From the NCBI GenBank assembly GCA_013398955.1, contig VWPU01000902.1, positions 1 to 64,000 of the forward strand: 64,000 nucleotides of DNA. The letters run 5' to 3'. Origin of the DNA: Callaeas wilsoni. Its lineage: Eukaryota; Chordata; Aves; Passeriformes; Callaeidae. The notes under the pieces are model-generated. The model was given only the letters and a program-made list of their open reading frames with translations, had not been told where the DNA came from and did no database searches. The position numbers and the translations under genes are program-made. This document shows, one piece after another, positions 1 through 10,713 of this stretch. Each line of letters begins with the position of its first letter. Position 1 is the first letter of the stretch.

Positions 1-59
1 CGGGGCGGGGCGGGGGCTCCGCCGGGCTCTCTAGGACGCCGGCGCCCCGCACACCCACC
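1..59 (+). promoter_or_regulatory. GC-rich 5' leader / proximal promoter of ADRA2C with overlapping GC boxes
   Basis: The first 26 bases contain three runs of four to five G separated by single C (2-5, 7-10, 12-16) and a further GGG at 24-26. This makes overlapping Sp1-type GC boxes and a possible G-quadruplex. The stretch belongs to a CpG-rich island that continues into the first half of the coding sequence. The bases before the ATG (CCCACC, then ATGG) fit a strong vertebrate start context. Whether these bases are transcribed leader or upstream promoter cannot be told because the window begins here; mammalian ADRA2C has a long leader, so leader is more likely. Confidence 0.6.
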
Positions 60-1394
60 ATGGATCTGCTGCTGTTGGTGAACACGAGCCTGGGCTCCCC
101 CAACGAGTCCCTGGCGCTGCCCCCCGCCTCGCCGTCCTCCTCGGCCCTCCTGCAGCCGCCCTCCCCCTACTCGCCGGCGGCCGTGGCCAGCTTGGCGGCG
201 GTGGTGGGCTTCCTCATCGTCTTCACCGTCGTGGGCAACGTGCTGGTGGTGATAGCTGTGCTCACCAGCCGGGCACTGAGAGCCCCCCAGAACCTCTTCC
301 TGGTGTCCCTGGCCAGCGCGGACATCCTGGTGGCTACCCTGGTCATGCCTTTCTCCTTAGCCAACGAGCTTATGAATTACTGGTACTTCGGCAAGGCTTG
401 GTGTAACATTTACCTGGCGCTGGACGTGCTCTTCTGTACCTCGTCCATCGTCCACCTGTGCGCCATCAGCCTCGACAGGTATTGGTCGGTCACACAGGCG
501 GTGGAGTACAACCTCAAACGGACACCCCGGCGGATCAAGGCCATCATCCTCACCGTGTGGCTCATTTCAGCCATCATCTCCTTCCCGCCATTGATCTCCG
601 TGTACCGGGACCCTGAAGGAGATGTCTTTCCCCAGTGCAAGCTCAATGACGAGACATGGTACATCCTTTCTTCTTGCATTGGCTCTTTCTTTGCCCCCTG
701 CCTCATCATGGTGTTGGTCTATATCCGCATCTACCGCGTGGCCAAGCTAAGGACCAGGACCCTCTCTGAGAAGCGTACGATGCCAGAGGGGTCCTCCCAG
801 ACTGAGAACGGCTTGAGCCGCGCTGCTGGTGGCTGCACGTCCCTGAGGATGCAGCTGGGAGAGAACGGACATTATTCAGTGCACCACTGGCGCAAAGCCT
901 CTGAGCTGGAGGACATTGAGCTCGAGGAGAGCAGCACCTCAGAGAGCAGGCGGAGGCGGAGCCGGGAGGAGCATCGCCGCAAAAGCAAGAGCCAGTCCTT
1001 CTCCTATTCATATTCCTCCAAGCACTCCAGTAGCCGTCTGTCCCGTGCCAGCAATCGCTCCATGCAGTTCTTCTCATACCGCCGTCGCCGGAAGCGTAGC
1101 AGCATCTGCCGTAAGAAAGTTGCCCAGGCCAGGGAGAAACGCTTCACTTTTGTGCTGGCCGTGGTCATGGGGGTCTTTGTAGTTTGCTGGTTCCCTTTTT
1201 TCTTCAGCTACAGCCTCTATGGCATTTGCCGGGAGGCATGTGAGGTCCCTGAGACTCTCTTCAAGTTCTTCTTCTGGATTGGGTATTGCAATAGCTCCCT
1301 CAACCCAGTCATCTACACCATCTTCAACCAGGACTTCCGCAGGTCCTTTAAACACATTCTTTTTAAGAAGAAGAGGAAGAACTTCCGGCATTGA
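60..1394 (+). CDS. ADRA2C: Alpha-2C adrenergic receptor (class A GPCR), complete single-exon gene
   Basis: This is a Gi/o-coupled plasma-membrane receptor for noradrenaline and adrenaline that lowers cAMP and limits transmitter release. Seven membrane segments are visible at about residues 41-67, 76-101, 113-137, 158-180, 199-224, 361-386 and 398-421. Key residues are present: N60 (1.50), D88 (2.50), C115 paired with C193 in the second outer loop, the amine-binding D122 (3.32), DRY at 139-141, S205/C206/S209 in TM5, CWFP at 376-379 and NPVIY at 415-419. N8 and N15 are N-glycosylation sequons. Subtype C is called from the TM1 run [31 protein letters not shown] after TM5, [20 protein letters not shown], and the C-tail FKHILF followed by basic residues; the A and B subtypes differ at all of these. 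The 444-residue length is close to the mammalian 450-462. The third inner loop (about 226-360) is Ser/Arg-rich, not Ala/Gly-rich as in mammals. There is no intron, as is usual for alpha-2 receptors. The frame is intact and the first ATG has a good start context. Confidence 0.97.
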   Translation: MDLLLLVNTSLGSPNESLALPPASPSSSALLQPPSPYSPAAVASLAAVVGFLIVFTVVGNVLVVIAVLTSRALRAPQNLFLVSLASADILVATLVMPFSLANELMNYWYFGKAWCNIYLALDVLFCTSSIVHLCAISLDRYWSVTQAVEYNLKRTPRRIKAIILTVWLISAIISFPPLISVYRDPEGDVFPQCKLNDETWYILSSCIGSFFAPCLIMVLVYIRIYRVAKLRTRTLSEKRTMPEGSSQTENGLSRAAGGCTSLRMQLGENGHYSVHHWRKASELEDIELEESSTSESRRRRSREEHRRKSKSQSFSYSYSSKHSSSRLSRASNRSMQFFSYRRRRKRSSICRKKVAQAREKRFTFVLAVVMGVFVVCWFPFFFSYSLYGICREACEVPETLFKFFFWIGYCNSSLNPVIYTIFNQDFRRSFKHILFKKKRKNFRH

Positions 1395-1763
1395 GCTGGA
1401 GGGATGGATTTGCCTCGAGCAGGAGTAGAGTTAAAAGGAGAAGGCTCAATGCTGGAAAAGAAGGGAGGGAAGAGAACCTGGGGCTTGGGCTTAGGGAGCA
1501 GGAAGAGGGCTTGCCCCCTCGGTGGAGCAGGGTGATGCTGTGGGGAGCAGGGATGGTGTCGGGGAGGCTGAGGGCATTCACCCCGGTACAGAACGGTGAC
1601 ATGGTGCTGGGGGAGCAGTGCTGGAGTGTGGAGGGGTAAAGGGGGAGGGAGTGATTGTCTTTGAACCATGACGGAGAGCACGGGGAACCCACAGAGGAAA
1701 ACAGGCTGAGACACTGAGTTTGGGAGGCAGTGAGCTTCCATGGGCTCTGGAATTTTGTGGGAA

Positions 1764-1769
1764 AATAAA
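1764..1769 (+). terminator. Candidate proximal polyadenylation signal AATAAA
   Basis: A canonical AATAAA lies 370 bases after the ADRA2C stop codon, in an A-rich context. Downstream GT-rich sequence (GGCGGTGGTGG near 1799) could act as the downstream element. It may be used as an alternative to the signal at 1995. Confidence 0.45.
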
Positions 1770-1994
1770 AAGAGACATCAAGAGGAAAGGCTTAAGTGGC
1801 GGTGGTGGAGATTTGAGTATTTATAAATAGGGCAGCTGGGGCCTGTGGTGGATTTGTCCCAGTAAGAAATTGACTTTTACTGCTTGTGTGGGGAAGGAGA
1901 GTGCGAAGTACTAGGCACTGACAGTGTTTTGAGTTATGAAAGGATTTAAATGTTTGCCAAAAAAACCCTAAAGAACAATCCAAACTCTTTTCTA

Positions 1995-2000
1995 AATAAA
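1995..2000 (+). terminator. Candidate distal polyadenylation signal AATAAA
   Basis: A canonical AATAAA lies 601 bases after the stop, in the context TCTAAATAAACCTTTG. It is the last hexamer before clearly intergenic AT-rich sequence, so it is a plausible main 3' end for the ADRA2C transcript. Confidence 0.5.
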
Positions 2001-2020
2001 CCTTTGTACTGCTAAAACCT

Positions 2021-5000
2021 TCTGAATCATGATTTTGCACAAGGGATGAAGTTAAACAAAGCATGGGGTTTTCTTTTCCTCTGGAGGGGTCTTTGCCTAT
2101 AGAGCTGGATGGGAAATATTTTTCCTATCTTCCCATAGTTTTTGATTAGTCAGTGGGACAAACCTGGGAGTCTTGCATTTTTTCCTGAAATATGAAAAAG
2201 AGCACATATGCCCCATGACCTCATTTCCTCCTGCTGGATCACCAGGCAGTAAATTCCTGCTCCATCCTTCTCAGATCAGTGACCTAGAGACCTTGCTGTC
2301 CTGGAGCAGATGGTGAAAAAAAAAATCATTCTGGTGAACTCGCCTTACATTTTCTGAGATTAAAAAAAAGTCAAGTTTCCACTTCTATGTGCCCGGGGGA
2401 ACTTTTTCTCCCCTTTTTTTCATTCTCCTTTCAAAGGCTTATCTCAAGTCTGGATGCGTGCTCCTCATTCTCAGAGAGACAGTTGAAGGCATTCTGATAT
2501 GCAGGTTTTTTAGAGGAAGAGCAATCACTCCTCTGCTAAGGACTTTAAATCCTTCATATTTACAGTCTTAGAACAACAAAATCCTTTATATTTATTTTTT
2601 AATGAGAAGCATACATTGCAGATTGTCAGCAGTGTATGTGAACAAACCTCAAAAGGAGGTGCAGCTGTTCCAAACCTTTGGTGTTAACATTGCTTGCTTT
2701 CCCTTCTTCTGTTTGCGTTTCTAGTTTATGATTTTAGAGGATTTTCTTGGGAGGAGGGGCAGAAGAGGGGAGAATAGTTTGAGAAGTTATTAAAGCAAAC
2801 CGTATTTCCCATGGGTTTATAAAATGTCATAAACTGCAGTGAAGAAAATGAGAGACAGGGACTGGTGTTCGTACATTCATCACTGAATGCATACCAAGTG
2901 TAAGAGTGAGCTGAGCATTTACATCCCTTCTTCAGCTGGGCTGCTGCAAGGTGTGTATTCTGTGGAGCAGATAATGCTCCTTTCTATGTTTATCACTCCT
3001 TCTGTAGGCAGCAGGATTTGGCATCTGCCTCAAATGAACCTTTCCACAGCAGTTTTTGGAAAAAAAATGAAATCTAATTGCATTATGACAGGCTTCTTAA
3101 AACAGCTGAATTGAATCTATATTGCAGAATCATCAGATATCCCCTTCCTTACTCCTTCTGTTCTGTCTGAAAGGTGTCTGTAGCTTCTCTTTTGAAATCT
3201 CTGTAGCATAAGGAAAAAGGGTAGAGCAGTCACTTTGTTTCGTCAGTTTTTCATAATAAGTATTTGGTTCACTTAACCCTGGAAAAGGAGACTGTCAGAG
3301 GTTCTAGTGTTCTTTCAATAGACAATTTAACTCAAATTCAAGTGGAAATTCTGCTGAAGTAGGGATTAGATGATTGCACCAAATGCGTTAGAAGTTTGCT
3401 TGATTTTGCTAAAGAAACAACTGCGATATTTTCAAAGTCTTAAATCTGTAACTTACTGGATGCTTTTTTGAAATAAGGCTCAGAGTGTGAAAAGATTTGA
3501 GCTTTGTTTAAATAACAAATGGTTTGGTACAAATGCATACCTGAGACAGATAAAGGAGAGATAAAAATAGCAACTGAGAGGAGGAAATTACAAGCCATTT
3601 CTCTTCTGCAAAATGGAGAGTTCTTATTAAAGTTACATCAGGAAGAGCTGAAGCAAGCTCGTATTATTTGTAGGTAGCAATGTAGCTAAAAAGTTCAGGT
3701 TTGTTTACTCTGAAGAAACTATGTAATCACCAGAGCAACCAAAGCGACATATGGTACCTGGCTACTACCTCTGAGCTCCTGCACGGCTTCATTAGAGGTA
3801 CCCGTTCCTGCCAAGTGGAGCTCTGCTTTTGTCACTTAATGCTCCTTTGGAGGGCTTTCCCAGTCTGCAGACTCACAGCGCTTTCACGGTTGCACTGCTT
3901 TTGAAATGAGCTTTGTGGCCTGTAAACATGGTCCTTCCCCCTTTTTTTCCCTTGTAGAATTCAAGCAGTCTATGGAAATGAAATTTAATTACAGTCAGAT
4001 TTTAGTGGACATAAAATATATATGGAATGACTGATGTGCCTTAAAAGTAAGTTCTTTGCAGTAAAAATATCCTGTGGTCATTATAAACATTAAAAAAATA
4101 ATGCTTCTATTGTTTTTTTTTTTGCACTTCCAACCGTTTAAAAGGGATTGATGCAGATACTGAATATCTGTGAGCAGCAACATAGTTAAAACCAGGGTAT
4201 TTCTATGGTTTTAATTTTTCTGGTCCCAGTTACTCATCTGATTCAATACCTCAAGAGGATCTTACTTCTTCTGAGCTAAATAAAAAGTAATATTTATCAA
4301 TAAAGATGTGCAGTTTACACCCCTTTTAAGTGCATTTCCCTCTAAATTAGTGAATACAGAGGATTTCTCTAAAATTTGTTTTTAATGTAACTACTGAATA
4401 TGCTTCAAGTAAAATGGGGCTGATTTACTTTTTTTAAATACAGTGTTCTCTTATTACTTGTAATAGCTGAAGACTGGAATTTGTAACATCGTGTGGTGTT
4501 AACTTTTCATAAAAAGTTTTCAGCTCTGCTACTCACACTGTGGTTGCGCTTCAACTGTAACTTGGCTAATAGCATATAGAGGAGAAAAATAGTCTATGCA
4601 GCTTTTGCTTAGGAAAAAGGGAGAAGATATGTTTGAAACGTGCTGAATTGTTTCTCTGATCAGATGTGATATACTGGTTGAAACAGTCACTCTCCACTGT
4701 TGTGGGAGAATGAAATACTGCTACTAAGCCATATCGATTTTAACAAGTACCTGATTATTTGCTCATTTCACCATGAAGAAAAAATTCTGTCAGTCTTAAG
4801 TGAGAAGCTGATGTTTCATTTTCAGTTTTCTGAATGGTACTGTTGTTGGTTGGGTGTTGAAATATCAAACAGTGTAACTTAGCTGGGATGGGAACTCAGT
4901 GCTGCTGTCCTTCAGCCACCTCTGTGGGAGTTTTGCGTGAGAGAGAAATGCAGAATTATCCTCTTCAGGGCTTGAGGCAGATGGAAGGGGCCTTATAAAT

Positions 5001-8000
5001 AGGAGGTTTGACAGGATCACAGCTTGAAATCATTGTCTGAAATAAGAATCAGACCCTTGTTGTTCTGTGCGATCTCTGTTCAGAAGAGTCATGTTGCTGC
5101 AAGAGCGCTGGTGATTCCTGACAGGCATATCTGAGGTGAAAGTCTACATGCAGCTTTGCACACATTGGCCTGTATCATCCTTTGTGAGTAATCCCAGAAA
5201 ACTTGAGTGGAATTTATTTGTGAATCAGGAGGATACTCACTGTGGGCAAGGACTTTAGGAGCTTCCTTAAATGTTGCCTCTTTTTTAGTGAATGTGCCCA
5301 AGGAATTTAAGCAAACGTTTGTGCGTAAGGTAGGAGAACAGAAGGAATGCAATCCTCTCTGCTTAACTCTTGACTACTGTTCAAATCCACAGAAGATGTG
5401 GATTAAGGTTTTTTTGACTATATAACCAGAGGAACAAACCCTACTGTATATTTTCAGTATAAGCTGTGTGAAGAGCATTATGTGATTGCATCTGTTTTTC
5501 AGAGAAGAAAACTGTTGGTCTGTGAAGGTTGGTATTGGCTAGAACAGCATCTGAAAATTGTAAGGATTTTATAGGAACTGTTGGTAATGAAATGCATTTC
5601 AGGAGAATGTTCTGACCTTAAACTATGACTGCTCTCAAGAAGGAGAGAATATCTACAAGCTGTGCAAAAGGAAGACCAGATGCTATCTGTGAGTTTGTTT
5701 TTATGGTTGCTCATTATGACCTTGCTGGTGAGCAGAAAGCAACTAGAAGCTTCAGAGAAAAAGCTCTAATTTGGAGGGGGAACAGTGCATGAGGAAATGG
5801 CTACCCACAACACTAAGGGAATTAATATTTGCATGCCTTCTTTCTGCTGTAGACAAGTACAGTGGAGGAAGTTGCCTTTTTCATTGCACAGTAGGAAATG
5901 TTAATTTGTGTTCCAGGTCTGTGGGTCACCTGGGCCATACAAAATATGATACAGGAGAAAGCAGGGAGAGGATTGCTCACTTCAGTGCTCAACACCAAGT
6001 TTAAATTTGTCCTTTGTCCTTGAAATTACACCAAAAATACAGTTTGGCACTTGGACCCAAAGGCTATGTAGCATCAATAATGCTACACTGAATATAGTCT
6101 AGTTTTAGCAAAAAGCATCAGTTCATATTATACACCCTGCACATCTCTGTTTCAGGGCAGAAGTAGGAGAGCCTGACACTTACATCGTGTGAGAAAGGAA
6201 TAATCAGCAGTTTGAAGAGTCACAGGTATATTGAAAACTATACCTAGATCCTATTCTGATATCAGAGCTGGTTTCAGTTTTGTGGGTCCCAATCACTTTG
6301 AACTCCTAAGAAAGAATTGGGGAAGTAGAAAACATAGAAACAGTAGAATTACTGCTTCTTGAGGCAGCAGAAAGTGGCAAATTGCTCAGAGTCATGTTTG
6401 GATCTTTATGCCAACCCCACGCCAGTGGGTCAATAACTGTTACTGGGTTTTGTGGGAAAGGCTGAGGTGTCTTCAACTCACAGTGACTATCACACTTGAT
6501 CTGAACTAAGGAAATACCTACAGTTGGTACATTGCCTTTGTTTGAAGTGGCAGCCCTTAGAGTGCGACAGAAGGCATTTTAAGTAGTTTGTTTCTCCTCT
6601 GGCACATGTTCTTCACTATCCCAAACATTTTTTAATTCAATTGCACAACAGTTGATAAGGTAGAGAAAGATTGTCGATGTCTTACAGAAAAAAAAGACAG
6701 AGAGGCATGGAAAATAGTGGGTAATAAAACCCAGTGTCTTAGTCCTGACCTAACATCTTACCATGATTCCAGTGTTTCTTCCCCCACCCCCTTTTCTTCA
6801 TTTGGAAAACAGAAATTCATGCAAAACTGCAGAAGCTTATTTAAAATAGACTACACCGATGATACTGTTTACAGTAGGAAAAAAAAGACCTTTTCTGTCA
6901 GTAAGTAGCCTTCTGCTGTAAAGCAGTTTTCTTTACTACACTTGTCTGAAAAATCTAATGAAAAGTAGACCAGCACTTAATTCAGCTTGTCTATATATAC
7001 CTCTCTTAACAAAAATGCTTTATTAAAGGTCCTGAATGTAAAGGACACAAATGAAATGTAGCTGCCTGCTGCATCAAAATCAATTAGTTGTGTTTCAGGA
7101 TTTTTGTGAGCATCAGTCATTCATTTTGCATGATGCTCTTTCCTGATAGCTCTCTGCTGACAGAGAAAGCTGGTCACCCTGTTGACAAGAGGAATAAAAT
7201 GAGGATTCATATTTGCCTCCATTAACTCTGTTGAGTCTCCTCTAATACATTAAAAAGCAGGCTGCTGGAAGTAGGTCTTTTGATGTGATGTCTAGCAAGT
7301 GACGTGGATCAGAGAATTAATAACCTGACGGGTTCCAAGATGTACAGCACACTTAATTGAGAGGCTCACCCTAGGCTGCAGCGACATGCTTCTCTTGGTT
7401 TTGTTCTCTGTGCCTTTGACCCAACACTGCAAAGTATTTGCTCTGTAGTGGTACACTTTCAGCACACCATCCCTTTCAACCTCGTCTGCTGGAGTAAGAA
7501 ATTAATACTGAGGTCTCCCACTTCCTCACTGAGTGCTTTGGCCGATAGACTATTTATATAGGTGATGCAGCTAAAATGCCTTTCCTCTTGGCACATAAAT
7601 GTTTTATTTGATCGAGCTTTTTATCTTTCTGTAGACTAACACTCTTGTTCCACAAGGACATTCTCTATCTGGAAAGCAAACATATGTCAAATACTTGGAG
7701 GAATATTAGAAATCCTGAAAAACCCTAGCCACTCAAGGTAAATTTTAAGAGAAAAGACCACAGCTGAACTAAGAAAAAGGCTTAATCTTGTTTTCGGTAG
7801 GGATGCCCTCTCTGAGATCACCTACTCTGGTGATCAGATTTGGTGCAGTGTGTGGAGCTGTTCTGTTGGGCCCCTGCAGCTGTACTGAGAGGAGCAATTT
7901 CAAATGTCCAGCAAAGATTAGAGAAGTTAAACACATGCTTATTGAATCATTTCACATTATAGCAGACACTCTCACTTTGGCTTTCTGTTCCCTTTTTGCA

Positions 8001-8590
8001 CCCTTTAAATTAGCCCTTGCGTTCAGTCTGACTGCCATACACAGCCTGTGCTTGCAGGGCCTTTCCATTGAGTGCCTCAGTGTCTGACCTACAAAGGGTT
8101 GATGACACCCTCCTCCTCTCAGCTGTGCTGGAAGGGTTCTCCAGAAGACTCTCTGTGAGGTGCTTCCATGTGGTGCTGTGCTGTATATCAGTACCTGGAG
8201 TAACAGGAGTTACTGCAAGTTCTTGACTGATTCCAAGCCACGCTGGTTTATCACCAATAAATGCTAGTGTGCAGTGTTTCAAAGTGTCTATAAATGTGCA
8301 TTCCCTAAGGTTGGCACTGATTTGTTTACATCAGCAGCAATTTCTGTAGGTAATTAAAGGGAGAGTTTTAGTCAATCCATCAAACACCACTTTGGATTTG
8401 CCACATGGTACATCAGAGAAACATGATGTGTTGTTTTAACAACACAATTAGCAATAGAAGTGATTAAAGATTCCTGGATGGCATGTATTTTTGTAAAAAA
8501 AAAAAGGCGGTTTGATGAAATCTGATTGTTCTTTAAAGAATGTGTCTGTTTTACCCCGTGTATAATGGAAACCAGGAGACCTTTAATCAG
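2021..8590. other. AT-rich intergenic DNA, no gene seen
   Basis: This is unique-looking AT-rich sequence on the 3' side of ADRA2C. Short open frames (up to 99 codons) are scattered on both strands, with no recognisable protein family and no consistent splice pattern. Minor features are homopolymer A and T runs (for example near 2318 and 4121). I saw no CR1, LTR or tandem array here. Confidence 0.6.
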
Positions 8591-8593
8591 CTT

Positions 8594-8733
8594 CTGGGGG
8601 CCCGACTGCTTGCTGGCTTGGCTGCCTGGCTCCTGGGCAGGCTGCTGGCTGAGGTGCCAGAGAGCCGAGACTTCCAGGCTCCTGGACCCTGGCAGCTCAG
8701 GCCCCTGGGTTTCTGGATGCTCAGCTGAGCTCC
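8594..8733. other. GC-rich CTGG-word pocket in AT-rich DNA
   Basis: This roughly 140-base island is much more GC-rich than its flanks. It is built from recurring words such as GGCTCCTGG, GCTGCTGGCTG and CCTGGCAGCTCAGG. Two overlapping + strand frames stay open through it, but they look like by-products of low-complexity composition. It could be a decayed GC-rich repeat or a regulatory element. Confidence 0.35.
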
Positions 8734-8740
8734 ATTATCA

Positions 8741-9774
8741 CAGTATCTAAATGCTTCATAACTTTTGTTACACTTAGTCTGTCAATGCCTTTATGCATTA
8801 AGGAGCGACTGCCATGCCCTCCTTTCTGATGAGAAACTAAAAGATTAATGGCAGTTAGGTAGATCGTAAAAACCTTCTGTTCTATGTGGATCTTTCCAGT
8901 TGCAAACCCACTATTGATTGTCAGGCCCCTGCTAAGCTCCAATGTACAAAGTCCCACCTGTGCTTTAAAGTTCTGCTTCTGCCTCTGTGGTTGCCATAGG
9001 CCCGCAGAACTTGCACGCAAATCCCATCAGGATACACAAACTCAATGTACCTCTCCTTTGCTTGTCCCCGTCTGGTAGGGAGCTCGTGCAGTTTGGATAT
9101 TGAGGAGTAAGGAAAAAGGAAGGCACTACCTCCAGGTTGTGGGGGAGCAGTGGTATTGCTGCTATTTCTTTAAGGTCTGTGTGTTTTTAGTCACCAGTGC
9201 TGGATTCACACTACCTTTTCTGGATGCCTGTTTCTATTGCTGAACAAGTACCCTCAGGGCATAATTGACCTATGACTTATACCCCAAAGGAGTGGACTTT
9301 TTCTGTACTCCTGGCAAAGTACAGAAAGCACAAATACTACTTAAAAAAAAAAAATTACCAAAGATCCCCCAAAACTAGTCCCTTGATACAGCCAATCTCA
9401 TTTATGGGTTAAGGCTCAAATTCAGGTAAATTAAAAAAAAAAAAAAAGAAAAAATTGTAAGCCCAGGGATCTTTCATATCTCCCATTTCTTTTAGTGCAG
9501 GTCTCTTAGGATACAGTCTGGATCACTAGATCATACTTTTCTCAGACTTTGAAGGTCATGTCCCTTGAGGTTACTGAACCTATGTCTTCAATAATACAGA
9601 AATTTCTTGGAAACTCAATGAAAAATAAATGTTTAAGAGCCAAGAAATAACACACATGATTCCAACACTTGGCATGATGAGCTCCCTATCTGGCCATACT
9701 GTTGGGAAAAAACATTTGGGGCTACTCTTTGTATTTCTCAGGCAAAATTCTGACTACAGACAGAACTTGAGTTC
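8741..9774. other. Intergenic DNA with two long A runs
   Basis: No gene is visible. The stretch holds uninterrupted A runs at 9343-9354 (12 bases) and 9433-9447 (15 bases), which together with two further runs downstream form a local cluster. Confidence 0.5.
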
Positions 9775-9899
9775 CAGGTTGTCTTGGGGTGATTCTTGGG
9801 GGAGGGGCTGCCGGGGCCTGCTTGCCTGGCAGGCAGGAGAGAGAGATGCCCTTTTTGGGTTGTTTCTTCCTAAATTTGTGTCCAAATTGGCACGCAGGT
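9775..9899 (+). mobile_element. Shrunken solo LTR (115 bp) with intact 5-bp target duplication
   Basis: The element at 9780-9894 starts TGTCTTGGG and is flanked on both sides by CAGGT (9775-9779 and 9895-9899). It is related, in inverse orientation, to the 648-bp LTR at 63174-63821. Its first 17 bases match the LTR start with one difference, and its remaining ~98 bases match the LTR end. The ~520-base middle is missing. The shared end contains a near-palindromic segment that could fold as a hairpin (9808-9834 region). The last base is G where the full copy has A. Most differences from the full copy are transitions, often CpG to TpG or CpA, so this copy looks older. Confidence 0.82.
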
Positions 9900-10549
9900 G
9901 AATGTTTTGTACAGAGTACGCTTCCTGACAGTGTTTACCACCTTCAGAAGTGTCAGTCAATGTCTGTTGAACTCATACTTTTCATAGTAAGGAATGAGAT
10001 TGTCCCCAGATACAGTCTTAAAGGGTGGAAAAAGGAAAAAAAAAAAAAAGGATGTAAAAGTAATTTTAAAAAAATGTAGTCATGCGTAGAAAATGTGAAA
10101 GGAAAAGGAACCTGTCTGTTGCTGAAGACTTCAGCAGAATTTCATTCTTACCTAATTCTGCTATATCCAGCTAGGGATAACCAATGGTCACATAGGTTAA
10201 GGCTGCCCTCAGGTTACAATGTTTTCAAAAAGTGTCATAAAATTTTGTGTGTTAAATAGATTACTGCTATGGTAACAGTTACTATTAATTAGTGACAGAA
10301 ATTGCGCTATTTTTCCTCCTTCTTCAGGGGAGAAACAAACAGAAGGTATTTTACAGGACTACAAAAATAGCTGTTCATCTACTTTAGTAAGGCAAAAAAA
10401 AAAAAAAGGAATAAACATATTAAAGAGACATTAGAAATTTAGGATGCAAATTAACCATTTCATTGTCTGATTCATCAAGCACAACTAAATTAACTCAATG
10501 CATTTACTTATCGCTGAGGTTTTATGTGTTAGGTAATAAAGTATCTCAG
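9900..10549. other. Intergenic DNA with two 14-base A runs
   Basis: No gene was found. A runs of 14 bases lie at 10036-10049 and 10394-10407. They are not clearly attached to a SINE or retrocopy: no TSDs or gene-like 5' parts were recognised. Confidence 0.5.
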
Positions 10550-10713
10550 TTGCCCAGAAAGGCTGTGCTGTCTGTCCTCAGAGACTGTCAAGAATCAAGT
10601 GGATAATGCCCTGAGTAACCTGGTCTGGCCTCACAGGTGACCCTGCTTTGAGCCCAAGACTGGACTAGAGACATTCTGAGGTCCCCCAGCCTGAATTAGC
10701 CTACAATTCTAAG
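10550..10713 (+). mobile_element. CR1 LINE fragment, 3' end
   Basis: The segment follows the CR1 3' region closely. It runs from TGCCCAGAAAGGCTGTGC through GGATAATGCCCTGAGTAACC and TGGACTAGAGACATTCTGAGG to a terminal ACAATTCTAAG that corresponds to the ATTCTATG end signature. CR1 copies are usually 5'-truncated, as here. No coding capacity remains. Confidence 0.8.

Larger units (their letters stand above)
1395..2020 (+). other. Probable 3' UTR of ADRA2C
   Basis: The sequence after the TGA stop is G/A-rich to about 1790 and then turns AT-rich. It includes an AU-rich patch around 1815-1830. It carries two canonical polyadenylation hexamers, described separately. No other coding frame is convincing. 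The end is inferred from the second hexamer. Confidence 0.6.

Noticed and set aside
410..1391. Chain of antisense open frames (99, 123 and 105 codons) across ADRA2C
   Set aside because: They lie in different frames, and the GC-rich, conserved sense coding sequence explains them. No independent start, motif or homology was seen.
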